Shown here: in pieces, positions 1 to 5,191 of the stretch
How positions within the stretch are numbered: the stretch's first letter is position 1
How the letters are laid out: the number at the start of each line of letters is the position of its first letter
NCBI GenBank assembly: GCA_021793115.1
Contig: JAJYTJ010000220.1
Location: forward strand, 1-5,191
DNA length: 5,191 nt
Source: Actinomycetes bacterium
GTDB lineage: Bacteria; Actinomycetota; Actinomycetes; Actinomycetales; Cellulomonadaceae
Reading direction: 5' to 3'
The notes under the pieces: generated by a model
What the model saw: only the letters and a program-made list of their open reading frames with translations
What the model was told of the DNA's origin: nothing
Databases searched by the model: none
Position numbers and translations under genes: made by a program

Positions 1-462
1 CTCGCCGATGCCGAACCACAGGATGAGCAGCGGGATGAGCGCGAGCGGCGGCACGTTCTTGAGGAAGTCCAGCGCCGGGCTCAGGTAGGCGTACAGCCGA
101 GGCAGCAGCAGCGCCAGCACCCCGACGCCGAACGCGAGGGCGAACGCGATCGCGAACCCGGCGAGCACGCGCCCGAGGCTCGTCGCGACGTTCCGGGCGA
201 GCTCGCCGGAGGCCGTCATCGCCACGGCGCTCGACCACACCCGGGCCGGCGGCGGCAGGACGAAGGCGCTGCGCAGCCGGAGCGCGGACACCATCCACCA
301 CAGGCCGACGACCACGGCCGTGACGACGACACCGTGCCGCGCCGCCGCCAGCGCCCGGACGAGCGTGCGCGCGACCGCTCGCGCCGCGTGCCGCGACGGG
401 CCCACGACGTCGTCGGGCGCCGCCCCGATGGGGGCGGGCGTGCGGACGGCGGTCTGCGTCAT
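1..462 (-). CDS. ABC transporter permease, SsuC/TauC (NitT/TauT) type, 5' part only
   Basis: This is the N-terminal 154 codons of an inner-membrane permease; the gene continues past the left edge. I translated it by hand. A basic cytoplasmic tail of about 45 residues precedes a hydrophobic segment at about 44-60 (VVVTAVVVGLWWMVSAL). A short proline-rich link (LPPPARVW, 74-81) follows, then the family-typical stretch from SLGRVLAGFAIAFALAFGVG (95-114), another membrane segment, and FLKNVPPLALIPLLILWFG ending at the edge. That last stretch resembles the pre-EAA-loop segment of aliphatic sulfonate, taurine and nitrate-type permeases. The ATG overlaps the hydF stop as ATGA, and there is no clear Shine-Dalgarno, so translation probably depends on hydF. 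The substrate cannot be told from the permease. ATPase and binding-protein genes would be expected further left. The family call is firm; the role beside hydF is unknown. Confidence 0.88.
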   Translation of the reverse strand, partial: MTQTAVRTPAPIGAAPDDVVGPSRHAARAVARTLVRALAAARHGVVVTAVVVGLWWMVSALRLRSAFVLPPPARVWSSAVAMTASGELARNVATSLGRVLAGFAIAFALAFGVGVLALLLPRLYAYLSPALDFLKNVPPLALIPLLILWFGIGE

Positions 463-1655
463 CGCGGCGCGGGCAGCGCGATCGAGTCCAGGATCCCGGA
501 CAGCTTCGCGATCGTGATGCCGTAGTTCGTGATCGGGACACCCTGCTGGTGTGCCTCGTCGATGCGGGAGAGCACGTGGCGGCGGTTGAACATGCAGCCG
601 CCGCAGTGGATGACCAGGTCGTACGAGCCGAGGTCCTCCAGCAGGCCCGGGCCGGTGCGCATGTCGATGTGCAGCGACTGGCCGAACCGCTTGCGCAGCA
701 GGGCCGGGATCTTGATCCGGCCGATGTCCTCCTCGAGCGGGGCGTGCGTGCACGACTCGGCGATGAGCACCCGCGACGTGGGGGTGAGCGCGTCGATCCC
801 GCGCGCGCCCTCGACGAAGGCCGTGATGTCGCCCTTGTAGCTGGCGAAGAGCACGGAGAACGACGTGAGGAGGCTCTCGGCCGGCTTGGCGTCGTACACG
901 ATCGGGAAGACCTGGGAGTCGGTGATGATGAGCTGCGGCGGGCGGGACAGCGCCGCGAGCGTCTCGGTGAGCTTGTCCGTGGTGCAGCTCATCACCAGGC
1001 ACTTCTTGTCCAGCAGGTCCCGCAGCGTCTGGACCTGCGGCAGGATCAGCCGCCCCTTGGGCGCCTGGATGTCCTGCGGCATGACGAGCAGGACGAGGTC
1101 GCCGGGCTGCGCCAGCTCGCCGGTGATGCTCACCGGCTCGTCGTCGGGCAGCGCGGCCACGATGGCGTCGCGGACGGCGGTGACGTTCTGGCCGGTGCGG
1201 GCGCTGACCAGCACGGCGTCCAGGCGCAGCTGCCCCTTGATCGCGGCGACCAGCGCCTGTGGGTCGGCGAGCTCGTCGGCCTTGTTCACCACGGCGACCA
1301 CGGGGATGCCGCGCCGCTCGAGGTCCGCCACCCACTCGGCCTCGACGTCGGGCTCGGAGGCGAACACGACGATCGCGACGTCGGTCTTCTGAGCGGCCTC
1401 ACGCGTCTTGCCGACGCGCAGCCCGCCGAGGTCCCCGGTGTCGTCGAGTCCTGCCGTGTCGATGAAGACGACCGGGCCGACCGGGTGCAGCTCCATCGCC
1501 TTGTACACGGGGTCGGTCGTCGTGCCGGGCACGTCGGAGACGACCGAGATCGACTGGCCGGTGACGGCGTTGACGAGCGACGACTTGCCGACGTTGCGCT
1601 TGCCGTAGACGCCGATGTGCAGGCGGTTCGCCCGTGGTGTGTCGAGCAGGCTCAC
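459..1655 (-). CDS. hydF: [FeFe]-hydrogenase H-cluster maturation GTPase HydF
   Basis: HydF is the cytoplasmic scaffold on which the [2Fe] subcluster is carried before delivery to the hydrogenase HydA; its GTPase domain modulates partner interactions. The 398-residue length is normal for the family. GTPase motifs are complete: P-loop GKRNVGKS (18-25), PGTTTDP (43-49), DTAG (66-69), NKAD (124-127) and SAR (151-153). A dimerisation region follows, then the cluster-binding domain with C302, and H350-C351 and C354 in HCGGC. The spacing is C-x48-C-x2-C with the preceding histidine, which fits the HydF [4Fe-4S] signature. It ends with the conserved NYGI near 377. The GTG start overlaps the hydE stop (GTGA) and has a strong GGAGG 7 nt upstream. 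Its own stop overlaps the next permease start. Every key residue I looked for is present, so it should be functional. Confidence 0.97.
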   Translation of the reverse strand: MSLLDTPRANRLHIGVYGKRNVGKSSLVNAVTGQSISVVSDVPGTTTDPVYKAMELHPVGPVVFIDTAGLDDTGDLGGLRVGKTREAAQKTDVAIVVFASEPDVEAEWVADLERRGIPVVAVVNKADELADPQALVAAIKGQLRLDAVLVSARTGQNVTAVRDAIVAALPDDEPVSITGELAQPGDLVLLVMPQDIQAPKGRLILPQVQTLRDLLDKKCLVMSCTTDKLTETLAALSRPPQLIITDSQVFPIVYDAKPAESLLTSFSVLFASYKGDITAFVEGARGIDALTPTSRVLIAESCTHAPLEEDIGRIKIPALLRKRFGQSLHIDMRTGPGLLEDLGSYDLVIHCGGCMFNRRHVLSRIDEAHQQGVPITNYGITIAKLSGILDSIALPAPR

Positions 1656-2773
1656 TGTGCTACCTCCGGGTGGTCTCCGCGGTCGACGACCATCTGGTAG
1701 CCGATCCGCTCGAGCGAGCGCTGGACGGCCCGCGTGTTCTCGGCGACCTCACCGGTCACCGCCTTGTTGTCGTAGAGCAGGTACTTGGGCCGCTGCGCCT
1801 GCGGGCTCAGGTTGAGCATGAGGACGTTCGCGCCCGCCTGGATGCCCTGCTCGCGGGCGCCGGGACGGGCGGTGCCGAGGGCGGTCGTGGCGGGCATCAG
1901 GACGGTGGGGAGCATCAGCCGGACCAGGCTGAGCAGGAAGAGCGTGAGGTCCACCGACCCCGCCGGCCGGTCTCCGAACGGGGTGCGCCGGTGCGGCAGG
2001 AACGGTCCGATGCCGACCATGTGCGGGCGCAGCTCGGCGAGCAGCTCCAGGTCCGCTGCGAGGTGGTCGCTGGTCTGGAAGGGGGAGCCGACCATGAAGC
2101 CCGCCCCCGTCTGGAACCCGATCTCCTTGAGGTCGCGCAGGCACCGGAGCCGGGTGGCGAGCACCTGGCTCGGCGGGTGGAGCTGGGCGAAGTGCTCGGA
2201 CGTCGCGGTCTCGTGGCGCAGCAGGAACCGGTCGGCGCCGGCGTCGTGGAACCTCTGGTAGGCGTCCCGGCCGCGCTCGCCGATCGACAGGGTGATGGCG
2301 CAGTCCGGGTAGGCGGTGCGGATGCGGGAGACGACGTCGACGACGAGGTCTGTCGTGTACCAGGCGTCCTCGCCGCTCTGCAGCACGAACGTGCGGTAGC
2401 CGAGGGCGTACCCCTCGGCGCAGCAGGCGAGGATCTGGTCGGCGTCCAGGCGGTACCGCTCCGCCTCGCGGTTGCTCTTGCGGATGCCGCAGTACAGGCA
2501 GTCCTGGCGGCAGTGGTTGGAGAACTCGATCAGGCCGCGGACGAAGACCCGGTTCCCGAAGTGCTCGTGCGCGACGGCGGCCGCGCGGCCGCGCGCGTAC
2601 TCCCGGTCCGCCTCCGTCGCGCCCGAGATCAGGGCGACGAGCCCGTCATGGGCGAGGCGACCGTCGGCGGCGAGCTCGTCGATGAGGTCCGTGCACCGGG
2701 ACTGCACCTCGGGCGAGGCGCTGGACGCGCGGCCGAAAGCCTGCGGCTGCTCAGCGGTCTGGCGGAGGGGCAA
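1652..2773 (-). CDS. hydE: [FeFe]-hydrogenase maturation radical SAM enzyme HydE
   Basis: HydE is a cytoplasmic radical SAM enzyme that acts on the HydG-made Fe(CO)2(CN)-cysteine synthon while the diiron subcluster is assembled. The 373-residue product has the radical SAM cluster motif C88-x3-C92-x2-C95 inside FSNHCRQDCLYCGIRKSN. Other family stretches follow: FVLQSGED at about 129-136, LSIGER, RFLLRHETA, GAGFMVGSPFQT, VGIGPFLPH and, near the C-terminus, MLNLSP. No cysteines occur in the C-terminal half, so the optional second Fe-S site of Thermotoga HydE is absent. The TTG start is chosen because GGAG lies 6 nt upstream; it puts about 22 extra residues before the family core and overlaps the upstream gene by 23 bp. 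An in-frame GTG at 2707 without a visible ribosome site is the alternative. Biotin synthase and PylB are related, but the neighbours HydF and TM1266 settle the call. Confidence 0.96.
   Translation of the reverse strand: MPLRQTAEQPQAFGRASSASPEVQSRCTDLIDELAADGRLAHDGLVALISGATEADREYARGRAAAVAHEHFGNRVFVRGLIEFSNHCRQDCLYCGIRKSNREAERYRLDADQILACCAEGYALGYRTFVLQSGEDAWYTTDLVVDVVSRIRTAYPDCAITLSIGERGRDAYQRFHDAGADRFLLRHETATSEHFAQLHPPSQVLATRLRCLRDLKEIGFQTGAGFMVGSPFQTSDHLAADLELLAELRPHMVGIGPFLPHRRTPFGDRPAGSVDLTLFLLSLVRLMLPTVLMPATTALGTARPGAREQGIQAGANVLMLNLSPQAQRPKYLLYDNKAVTGEVAENTRAVQRSLERIGYQMVVDRGDHPEVAQ
1663..1667 (-). promoter_or_regulatory. Ribosome binding site of hydF
   Basis: On the minus strand GGAGG (within GGAGGTA) lies 7 nt before the GTG at 1655. 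It is inside the hydE 3' end and fixes the hydF start at a non-ATG codon that overlaps the hydE stop. Confidence 0.85.
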
Positions 2774-3038
2774 CGGGGGCTCCTGGCGGTGCGGTCCTGG
2801 ACATGAGCGACCGCACCTGAACCCCGGGGAGCTTGCCCAACTTGCCCGTGAGCGCGGACACGCGCTCGACGGAGGTGTCGACGACCACGGTGATGACGTT
2901 CACGCCGCGCGCCGGATGGGGAAGTCCGAGCCGCCCGATGATTCCGTCGCCGAACTGCGAGAGCAGGTCATTGACCTCATCGACGGGGGCGACCGACCGC
3001 TCCACGATGATCGACACCACACCAAGTCTCTTCTCCAC
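2751..3038 (-). CDS. TM1266-type iron-only hydrogenase system putative regulator
   Basis: This is a small ACT-like or ferredoxin-fold protein of 95 residues, matching by eye the family named putative iron-only hydrogenase system regulator (TM1266 type). These genes are typically found beside hydEFG; the molecular function is not established. Recognisable stretches are EKRLGVVSIIVE (2-13), VNDLLSQFGDGIIGRLGLP, RGVNVITVVVDTS and the family hallmark LTGKLGKLPGV near 70-80. There is no DNA-binding helix-turn-helix to see, so 'regulator' is a family label and not a demonstrated role. A proline-rich tail (APPGAPVAPPPDR) extends beyond the usual end of about 80 residues. I chose the GTG at 3038 because GGGAG sits 6 nt upstream and because homology begins exactly there; an upstream in-frame GTG at 3134 is open but would add 32 residues unlike the family. 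First gene of the hyd operon. Confidence 0.9.
   Translation of the reverse strand: MEKRLGVVSIIVERSVAPVDEVNDLLSQFGDGIIGRLGLPHPARGVNVITVVVDTSVERVSALTGKLGKLPGVQVRSLMSRTAPPGAPVAPPPDR
2780..2783 (-). promoter_or_regulatory. Ribosome binding site supporting a TTG start of hydE
   Basis: On the minus strand GGAG lies 6 nt before the TTG at 2773, within the end of the TM1266-type gene. It is the reason for preferring TTG over the downstream in-frame GTG at 2707, which has no purine-rich stretch in front. Confidence 0.65.
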
Positions 3039-3044
3039 CGGACG

Positions 3045-3049
3045 CTCCC
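3045..3049 (-). promoter_or_regulatory. Ribosome binding site of the TM1266-type gene
   Basis: On the minus strand GGGAG is 6 nt before the GTG at 3038. It decides the start in favour of the 95-residue form that matches the family from its first residues. Confidence 0.8.
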
Positions 3050-3112
3050 GTGAATCAGATGTGGTCTGGACTGACGCGACAGATGCTCTCAGCGCGATCG
3101 GGCCGGATCCCC

Positions 3113-3124
3113 GGACATATGTCC
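3113..3124 (-). promoter_or_regulatory. Perfect 12-bp palindrome, candidate operator of the hyd operon
   Basis: GGACATATGTCC reads the same on both strands. It sits 74 bp upstream of the first hyd-operon start codon and contains the most AT-rich patch of the surrounding intergenic DNA. It is in the right place for an operator or part of a promoter. It does not match the FNR (TTGAT-N4-ATCAA), CRP or Rex site consensus, and no regulator can be assigned. The symmetry is observed; the function is inference. Confidence 0.35.
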
Positions 3125-3216
3125 CCCGGGTCACCGCGCGGCCCTGGTGGGAGGGTCGGTGCCGATGGCGGCGAGGCGTCCGCCCGCCGCAGCGCTCCGG
3201 CCGCGCCGGGCGCCGG

Positions 3217-3696
3217 TCAGAGTCCCGGCACCAGCAGCTCGTCGACCGGGGGCTCGCCGGCGGCGGAGCTGAACAGCGTCAGCGCGCGCACCACGTCGGC
3301 GCGCTCGGCGGGGGACAGCTGCTGGATGACCGTGCGGATCTCCTCGCGCCGGCGCGCGGTGACGTCCCGCACCAGCTCGCGGCCGCTGTCGGTGAGGTCG
3401 ACGAGGACCTCGCGGCGACTCTCGGGGTTCTCGCGGCGGGTGATCCAGCCGCCGGCCTCCATCCGGTCCAGTGAGCGGGTGAACGTGGAGGGGATGGCGC
3501 CCATGCGGGCGGCCAGCGTGCCGGTGCGTATCGACCCCTCGGCGGACAGCACGACGAGAACCCGGAACTGCGGCGGCGTCACGTGCTCGAGAGCTCCGGC
3601 CAGGGAGCGGGCGACGACGCCCAGCAGCGCGCGTGAGGCGGTGAGCGTCGCGTCGACCGCCGCGGAGATCGAGCCCGTGGCTTCATCGTCCGGCAT
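3217..3696 (-). CDS. MarR-family transcriptional regulator
   Basis: A 159-residue dimeric winged helix-turn-helix regulator. The N-terminal helix (about 10-38) is followed by TPPQFRVLVVLSAEG (40-54), the HTH LAARMGAIPSTFTRSLDRMEAGG (61-83) with its recognition helix near 70-81, and the wing at about 87-101 (RRENPESRREVLVDL). A long C-terminal dimerisation helix pair ends the protein. There is no cysteine, so it is not an OhrR-type thiol peroxide sensor. The ATG at 3696 has a G-rich run (GGTGGGGGG) just upstream; a GTG at 3738 would add 14 residues, has no ribosome site in front, and is less likely. It lies 178 bp upstream of the hyd operon on the same strand and is divergent to the LLM oxidoreductase gene, so either could be its target. 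The ligand is unknown. Confidence 0.88.
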   Translation of the reverse strand: MPDDEATGSISAAVDATLTASRALLGVVARSLAGALEHVTPPQFRVLVVLSAEGSIRTGTLAARMGAIPSTFTRSLDRMEAGGWITRRENPESRREVLVDLTDSGRELVRDVTARRREEIRTVIQQLSPAERADVVRALTLFSSAAGEPPVDELLVPGL

Positions 3697-3722
3697 GGCG
3701 CCCCCCACCCAGTTCGCGGGCA

Positions 3723-3743
3723 GCGATGCACGAGGCACATCGC
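3723..3743. promoter_or_regulatory. Imperfect inverted repeat near the marR start, possible autoregulatory operator
   Basis: GCGATG and CATCGC form 6-bp arms around a 9-bp spacer. MarR proteins usually bind inverted repeats of similar overall length close to their own start, and this one lies just upstream of the ATG at 3696. Short arms like these also arise by chance in GC-rich DNA, so support is weak. Confidence 0.22.
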
Positions 3744-3798
3744 CGCACGCATGTCGCTCTCGTCGTCCCGGCTCCGCAGCTCCCGCTCCGGCCCGTTC

Positions 3799-3807
3799 AC
3801 GCTAGCA
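3799..3807 (-). promoter_or_regulatory. Possible extended -10 promoter element for the MarR gene
   Basis: On the minus strand TGCTAGCGT fits an extended -10 (TGn followed by TAnnnT, here TAGCGT). No good -35 hexamer is visible at the usual 16-18 bp. Transcription from it would give a leader of about 95 nt to the ATG at 3696. Confidence 0.35.
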
Positions 3808-4057
3808 GTGGCCGTCGACGCCGTCTCCGGCCCGCCGGCGGTCGGTCTCCGCTCCCTCGTCCCGGCGGTGACCTGGTCGGCAGCCGGCCGGGGCGAGCTC
3901 GGCCAGGACGAGCGCCTGCAGCACCTGCCGCGCGCCGGTCGACGTGGTCGGCTCGAGACCCGGTGGGCGCCTCCTCGCTCCTGCGCGGCCCGCGGTCGCC
4001 GGGGCGGTGTCGGACTCGTTCGGCCCGCGAAAGGTCATCCTCGTGGTGGCGCCGGCC

Positions 4058-4063
4058 TACGCT
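4058..4063 (+). promoter_or_regulatory. Possible -10 element for the LLM oxidoreductase gene
   Basis: TACGCT fits the TAnnnT -10 pattern of actinobacterial housekeeping promoters and would place the transcript start shortly before the ribosome site, giving a leader of about 20 nt. The -35 region is poor, so this is tentative. Confidence 0.35.
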
Positions 4064-4075
4064 GCGAGAGGGAAC

Positions 4076-4081
4076 GGGAGG
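4076..4081 (+). promoter_or_regulatory. Ribosome binding site of the LLM oxidoreductase gene
   Basis: GGGAGG lies 7 nt before the ATG at 4089. The reading frame is open far upstream, back to 3726, so this site and the beginning of family homology decide the start. Confidence 0.85.
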
Positions 4082-4088
4082 GACCGTC

Positions 4089-4943
4089 ATGGACGTTCGC
4101 AGGTTCGCGCTGTGGCACAGGTCCGGCGACCTGCCGCCGTACCTCGCTCCGGCCGCGGAGGAGGCAGGGTTCGCCCGGCTGTGGCTCGGCGCCTCGCCCG
4201 GCAGCCTCGACGGTGCCGAGGCGGCGCTGCGCACGACGAGCACGCTCCACGTCGCCAGCGGCATCGTCAACGTCTGGCGGGACGACGCCCGCACCGTCGC
4301 CGCCTCGTTCCACCGCCTCGAGGAGCGGTACCCCGGGCGGTTCCTGCTCGGCATCGGCGCCGGGCACCCGGAGGCGACGCCCGGCTGGGGCAAGCCCTAC
4401 GAGGCGCTGTCGCGCTACCTCGACGTGCTCGACGAGCAGGGCGTGCCCGCCGAGCGGCGCGTCCTGGCTGCGCTCGGGCCGCGCGTGCTGGCGCTGGCGC
4501 GGGACCGGTCGGCCGGGGCGCACCCCTACCTGGTGACGCCCGAGCACACCCGACAGGCACGGGCCGTCCTCGGCCCGGACCGGCTGCTGGTGCCCGAGCA
4601 CAAGGCGGTGCTGCTCGCCGATCCCGTGGCGGCCCGGGCGGTCGGCCGGCCCAAGGTCGCCACGCCGTACCTCGGCCTGGTCAACTACCGCGCCAACCTG
4701 CGCCGGCTCGGGTTCACGGACGACGACCTCGCGGGCGGCGGCAGCGACCGGCTCATCGACGCGCTGGTCGCCCACGGCACGCCGGACCTGGTCGCCGACC
4801 GCCTGGCCGGGCACCTGGACGCCGGAGCCGACGAGGTCGCGGTCCAGCTGCTCACGGCCGGTCCCGCCGACGACCTGCGCCCGGCGCTGGCGACGCTTGC
4901 CGCAGCGCTGCGGGACTACGACACCGACGTCACCGACGCGTGA
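4089..4943 (+). CDS. LLM-class (luciferase-like) F420-dependent oxidoreductase, MSMEG_4141-like
   Basis: A 284-residue luciferase-like monooxygenase-fold protein, likely cytosolic and F420-dependent. It resembles the actinobacterial subgroup labelled probable F420-dependent oxidoreductase, MSMEG_4141 family. Visible signs are AAEEAGFARLWLG (22-34), a strand that opens the barrel; TSTLHVASGIVNVWRDD (50-66); LEERYPGRFLLGIGAGHPE (77-95), which is typical of LLM proteins; and VLAALGPRVLALARDRSAGAHPYLVTPEHTRQAR (125-158), in which the AHPY-PEHT pair is characteristic of the subgroup. The C-terminal TPDLVADRL (231-239) and AGADEVAVQLL (245-255) are also standard LLM segments. Physiological substrate is unknown; FMN use instead of F420 cannot be excluded. 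It is divergent from the MarR-type gene, a common arrangement for a local regulator and target. It ends 19 bp from the convergent xylanase-like gene. Confidence 0.87.
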   Translation: MDVRRFALWHRSGDLPPYLAPAAEEAGFARLWLGASPGSLDGAEAALRTTSTLHVASGIVNVWRDDARTVAASFHRLEERYPGRFLLGIGAGHPEATPGWGKPYEALSRYLDVLDEQGVPAERRVLAALGPRVLALARDRSAGAHPYLVTPEHTRQARAVLGPDRLLVPEHKAVLLADPVAARAVGRPKVATPYLGLVNYRANLRRLGFTDDDLAGGGSDRLIDALVAHGTPDLVADRLAGHLDAGADEVAVQLLTAGPADDLRPALATLAAALRDYDTDVTDA

Positions 4944-4965
4944 CGCAGATGTCCCCGTCGCGTCA
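4941..4965. terminator. Weak inverted repeat joining two convergent stop codons
   Basis: TGACGC (4941-4946) and GCGTCA (4960-4965) are perfect 6-bp arms around a 13-nt loop. Each arm begins with the TGA of one of the two convergent genes. It could act as a shared terminator hairpin, but there is no T-run on either strand, and part of the symmetry follows simply from both genes using TGA. Confidence 0.25.
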
Positions 4966-5191
4966 GGCCAGCCGCGCCTCGACGGCCGGTGCGGCGGCAG
5001 CGAGGGTGACCTCGGTCGACGATCCGCATGCCGTCACGGTGTAGTCGCCGAGGAACGCGTTCAGCGTGAACCGTCCGTCGTCGTCGGTGCGGATGGTGGT
5101 GGGTGGTAGCCACCACTGGCCCTTGACGTGGGCGAGCAGCGCGTCGTAGGCGGGTTTGGTGGTGCCGTCCTTGCGGACCAGTCCGGCCGGG
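4963..5191 (-). CDS. C-terminal end of a probable GH10 endo-1,4-beta-xylanase, partial
   Basis: These are the last 75 codons of a gene entering from the right edge. No start codon is in the window, so I read it by hand from the TGA at 4965. The sequence opens with PAGLVRKDGTTKPAYDALLA, then VKGQWW at about 23-28, then RTDDDGRFTLNAFLGDYTVT near 34-53, and ends EARLA. The GL-x-DG-x-KPAYDAL-x-L-x-K-x-WW segment followed by a T-D-x-DGR-x-F-x-GDY beta-rich tail is what I know from C-termini of family 10 xylanases and related glycoside hydrolases. The catalytic glutamates and any signal peptide would lie to the right, so activity and secretion cannot be judged. A different TIM-barrel glycoside hydrolase with the same tail is possible. 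Confidence 0.72.
   Translation of the reverse strand, partial: PAGLVRKDGTTKPAYDALLAHVKGQWWLPPTTIRTDDDGRFTLNAFLGDYTVTACGSSTEVTLAAAAPAVEARLA

Larger units (their letters stand above)
3697..4088. other. Divergent intergenic region between marR-type gene and LLM oxidoreductase gene
   Basis: This stretch of 392 bp has open frames on both strands, but none shows a recognisable domain or a convincing start, and the translations are the arginine/proline/alanine-rich kind produced by GC-rich noncoding DNA. It is the expected location of promoters for both flanking genes; two -10-like sites are listed separately. No RNA gene was recognised. Confidence 0.6.

Noticed and set aside
549..1700. A 383-codon open frame on the plus strand opposite hydF
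   Set aside because: It mirrors the codon bias of hydF on the other strand; the translation is low-complexity, rich in D, R, V, A and H, with no motif. HydF is certain here.
1634..2806. A 390-codon open frame on the plus strand opposite hydE
   Set aside because: It is a GC-bias shadow with repetitive charged and alanine-rich content and no recognisable domain; HydE is certain on the minus strand.
3056..3085. Repeated CAGATG at 3056 and 3080 upstream of the hyd operon
   Set aside because: Two copies of a hexamer 24 bp apart are too little to call a regulator site without comparative data.
3168..3190. GC-only hairpin GCGGCG/CGCCGC downstream of the MarR gene as a terminator
   Set aside because: Six-bp GC arms are common by chance at this base composition and there is no T-run after it in the transcript direction.
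3802..4038. A minus-strand open frame of 78 codons in the divergent gap
   Set aside because: No recognisable domain, no ribosome site, arginine/alanine/proline-rich composition, and it overlaps the likely promoter DNA.
4035..4814. A 259-codon minus-strand open frame opposite the LLM oxidoreductase, plus a plus-strand frame from 3944
   Set aside because: Compositionally these are shadows of the LLM gene, without motifs or ribosome sites; the LLM reading has clear family segments.
5102..5114. Perfect hairpin GGTGG-TAG-CCACC
   Set aside because: It lies inside the xylanase-like coding sequence, has a three-base loop and no T-run; the bases are explained by the WW-x-PPT codons.

Overview
This is a very GC-rich window whose coding bias, GTG/TTG starts and gene content point to an actinobacterium. 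A member of the Cellulomonas group or a related xylan-degrading, facultatively fermentative Micrococcales is the best guess. That rests on the combination of [FeFe]-hydrogenase maturation genes, an F420-type LLM oxidoreductase and a GH10-type xylanase end. It is inference; no rRNA or marker gene is present.

Left and centre (1-3038, all minus strand): a tightly packed operon read right to left. It starts with a small TM1266-type iron-only hydrogenase system regulator (GTG start at 3038). HydE follows (radical SAM maturase, TTG start at 2773, overlapping the regulator by 23 bp). Next is HydF (GTPase and [2Fe]-subcluster scaffold, GTG start at 1655, 4-bp GTGA overlap). Last is the first 154 codons of a SsuC/TauC-like ABC transporter permease (ATG start at 462, 4-bp ATGA overlap), which runs off the left edge. 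HydE and HydF work with HydG to build the diiron subcluster of the [FeFe]-hydrogenase H-cluster; neither HydG nor the hydrogenase HydA is in the window. The transporter sharing this transcript is the least expected part and the main lead.

Middle (3039-4088): an upstream region of about 180 bp that should hold the hyd operon promoter and contains a perfect 12-bp AT-centred palindrome. Then comes a MarR-family regulator on the minus strand (3217-3696). A divergent intergenic stretch follows, with a possible promoter for each side.

Right (4089-5191): an LLM-class, probably F420-dependent, oxidoreductase on the plus strand, then 19 bp later the convergent 3' end of a minus-strand gene. That end has the features of a GH10 endo-xylanase C-terminus and enters from the right edge. 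No RNA genes, mobile elements, CRISPR arrays or tandem repeats were seen.
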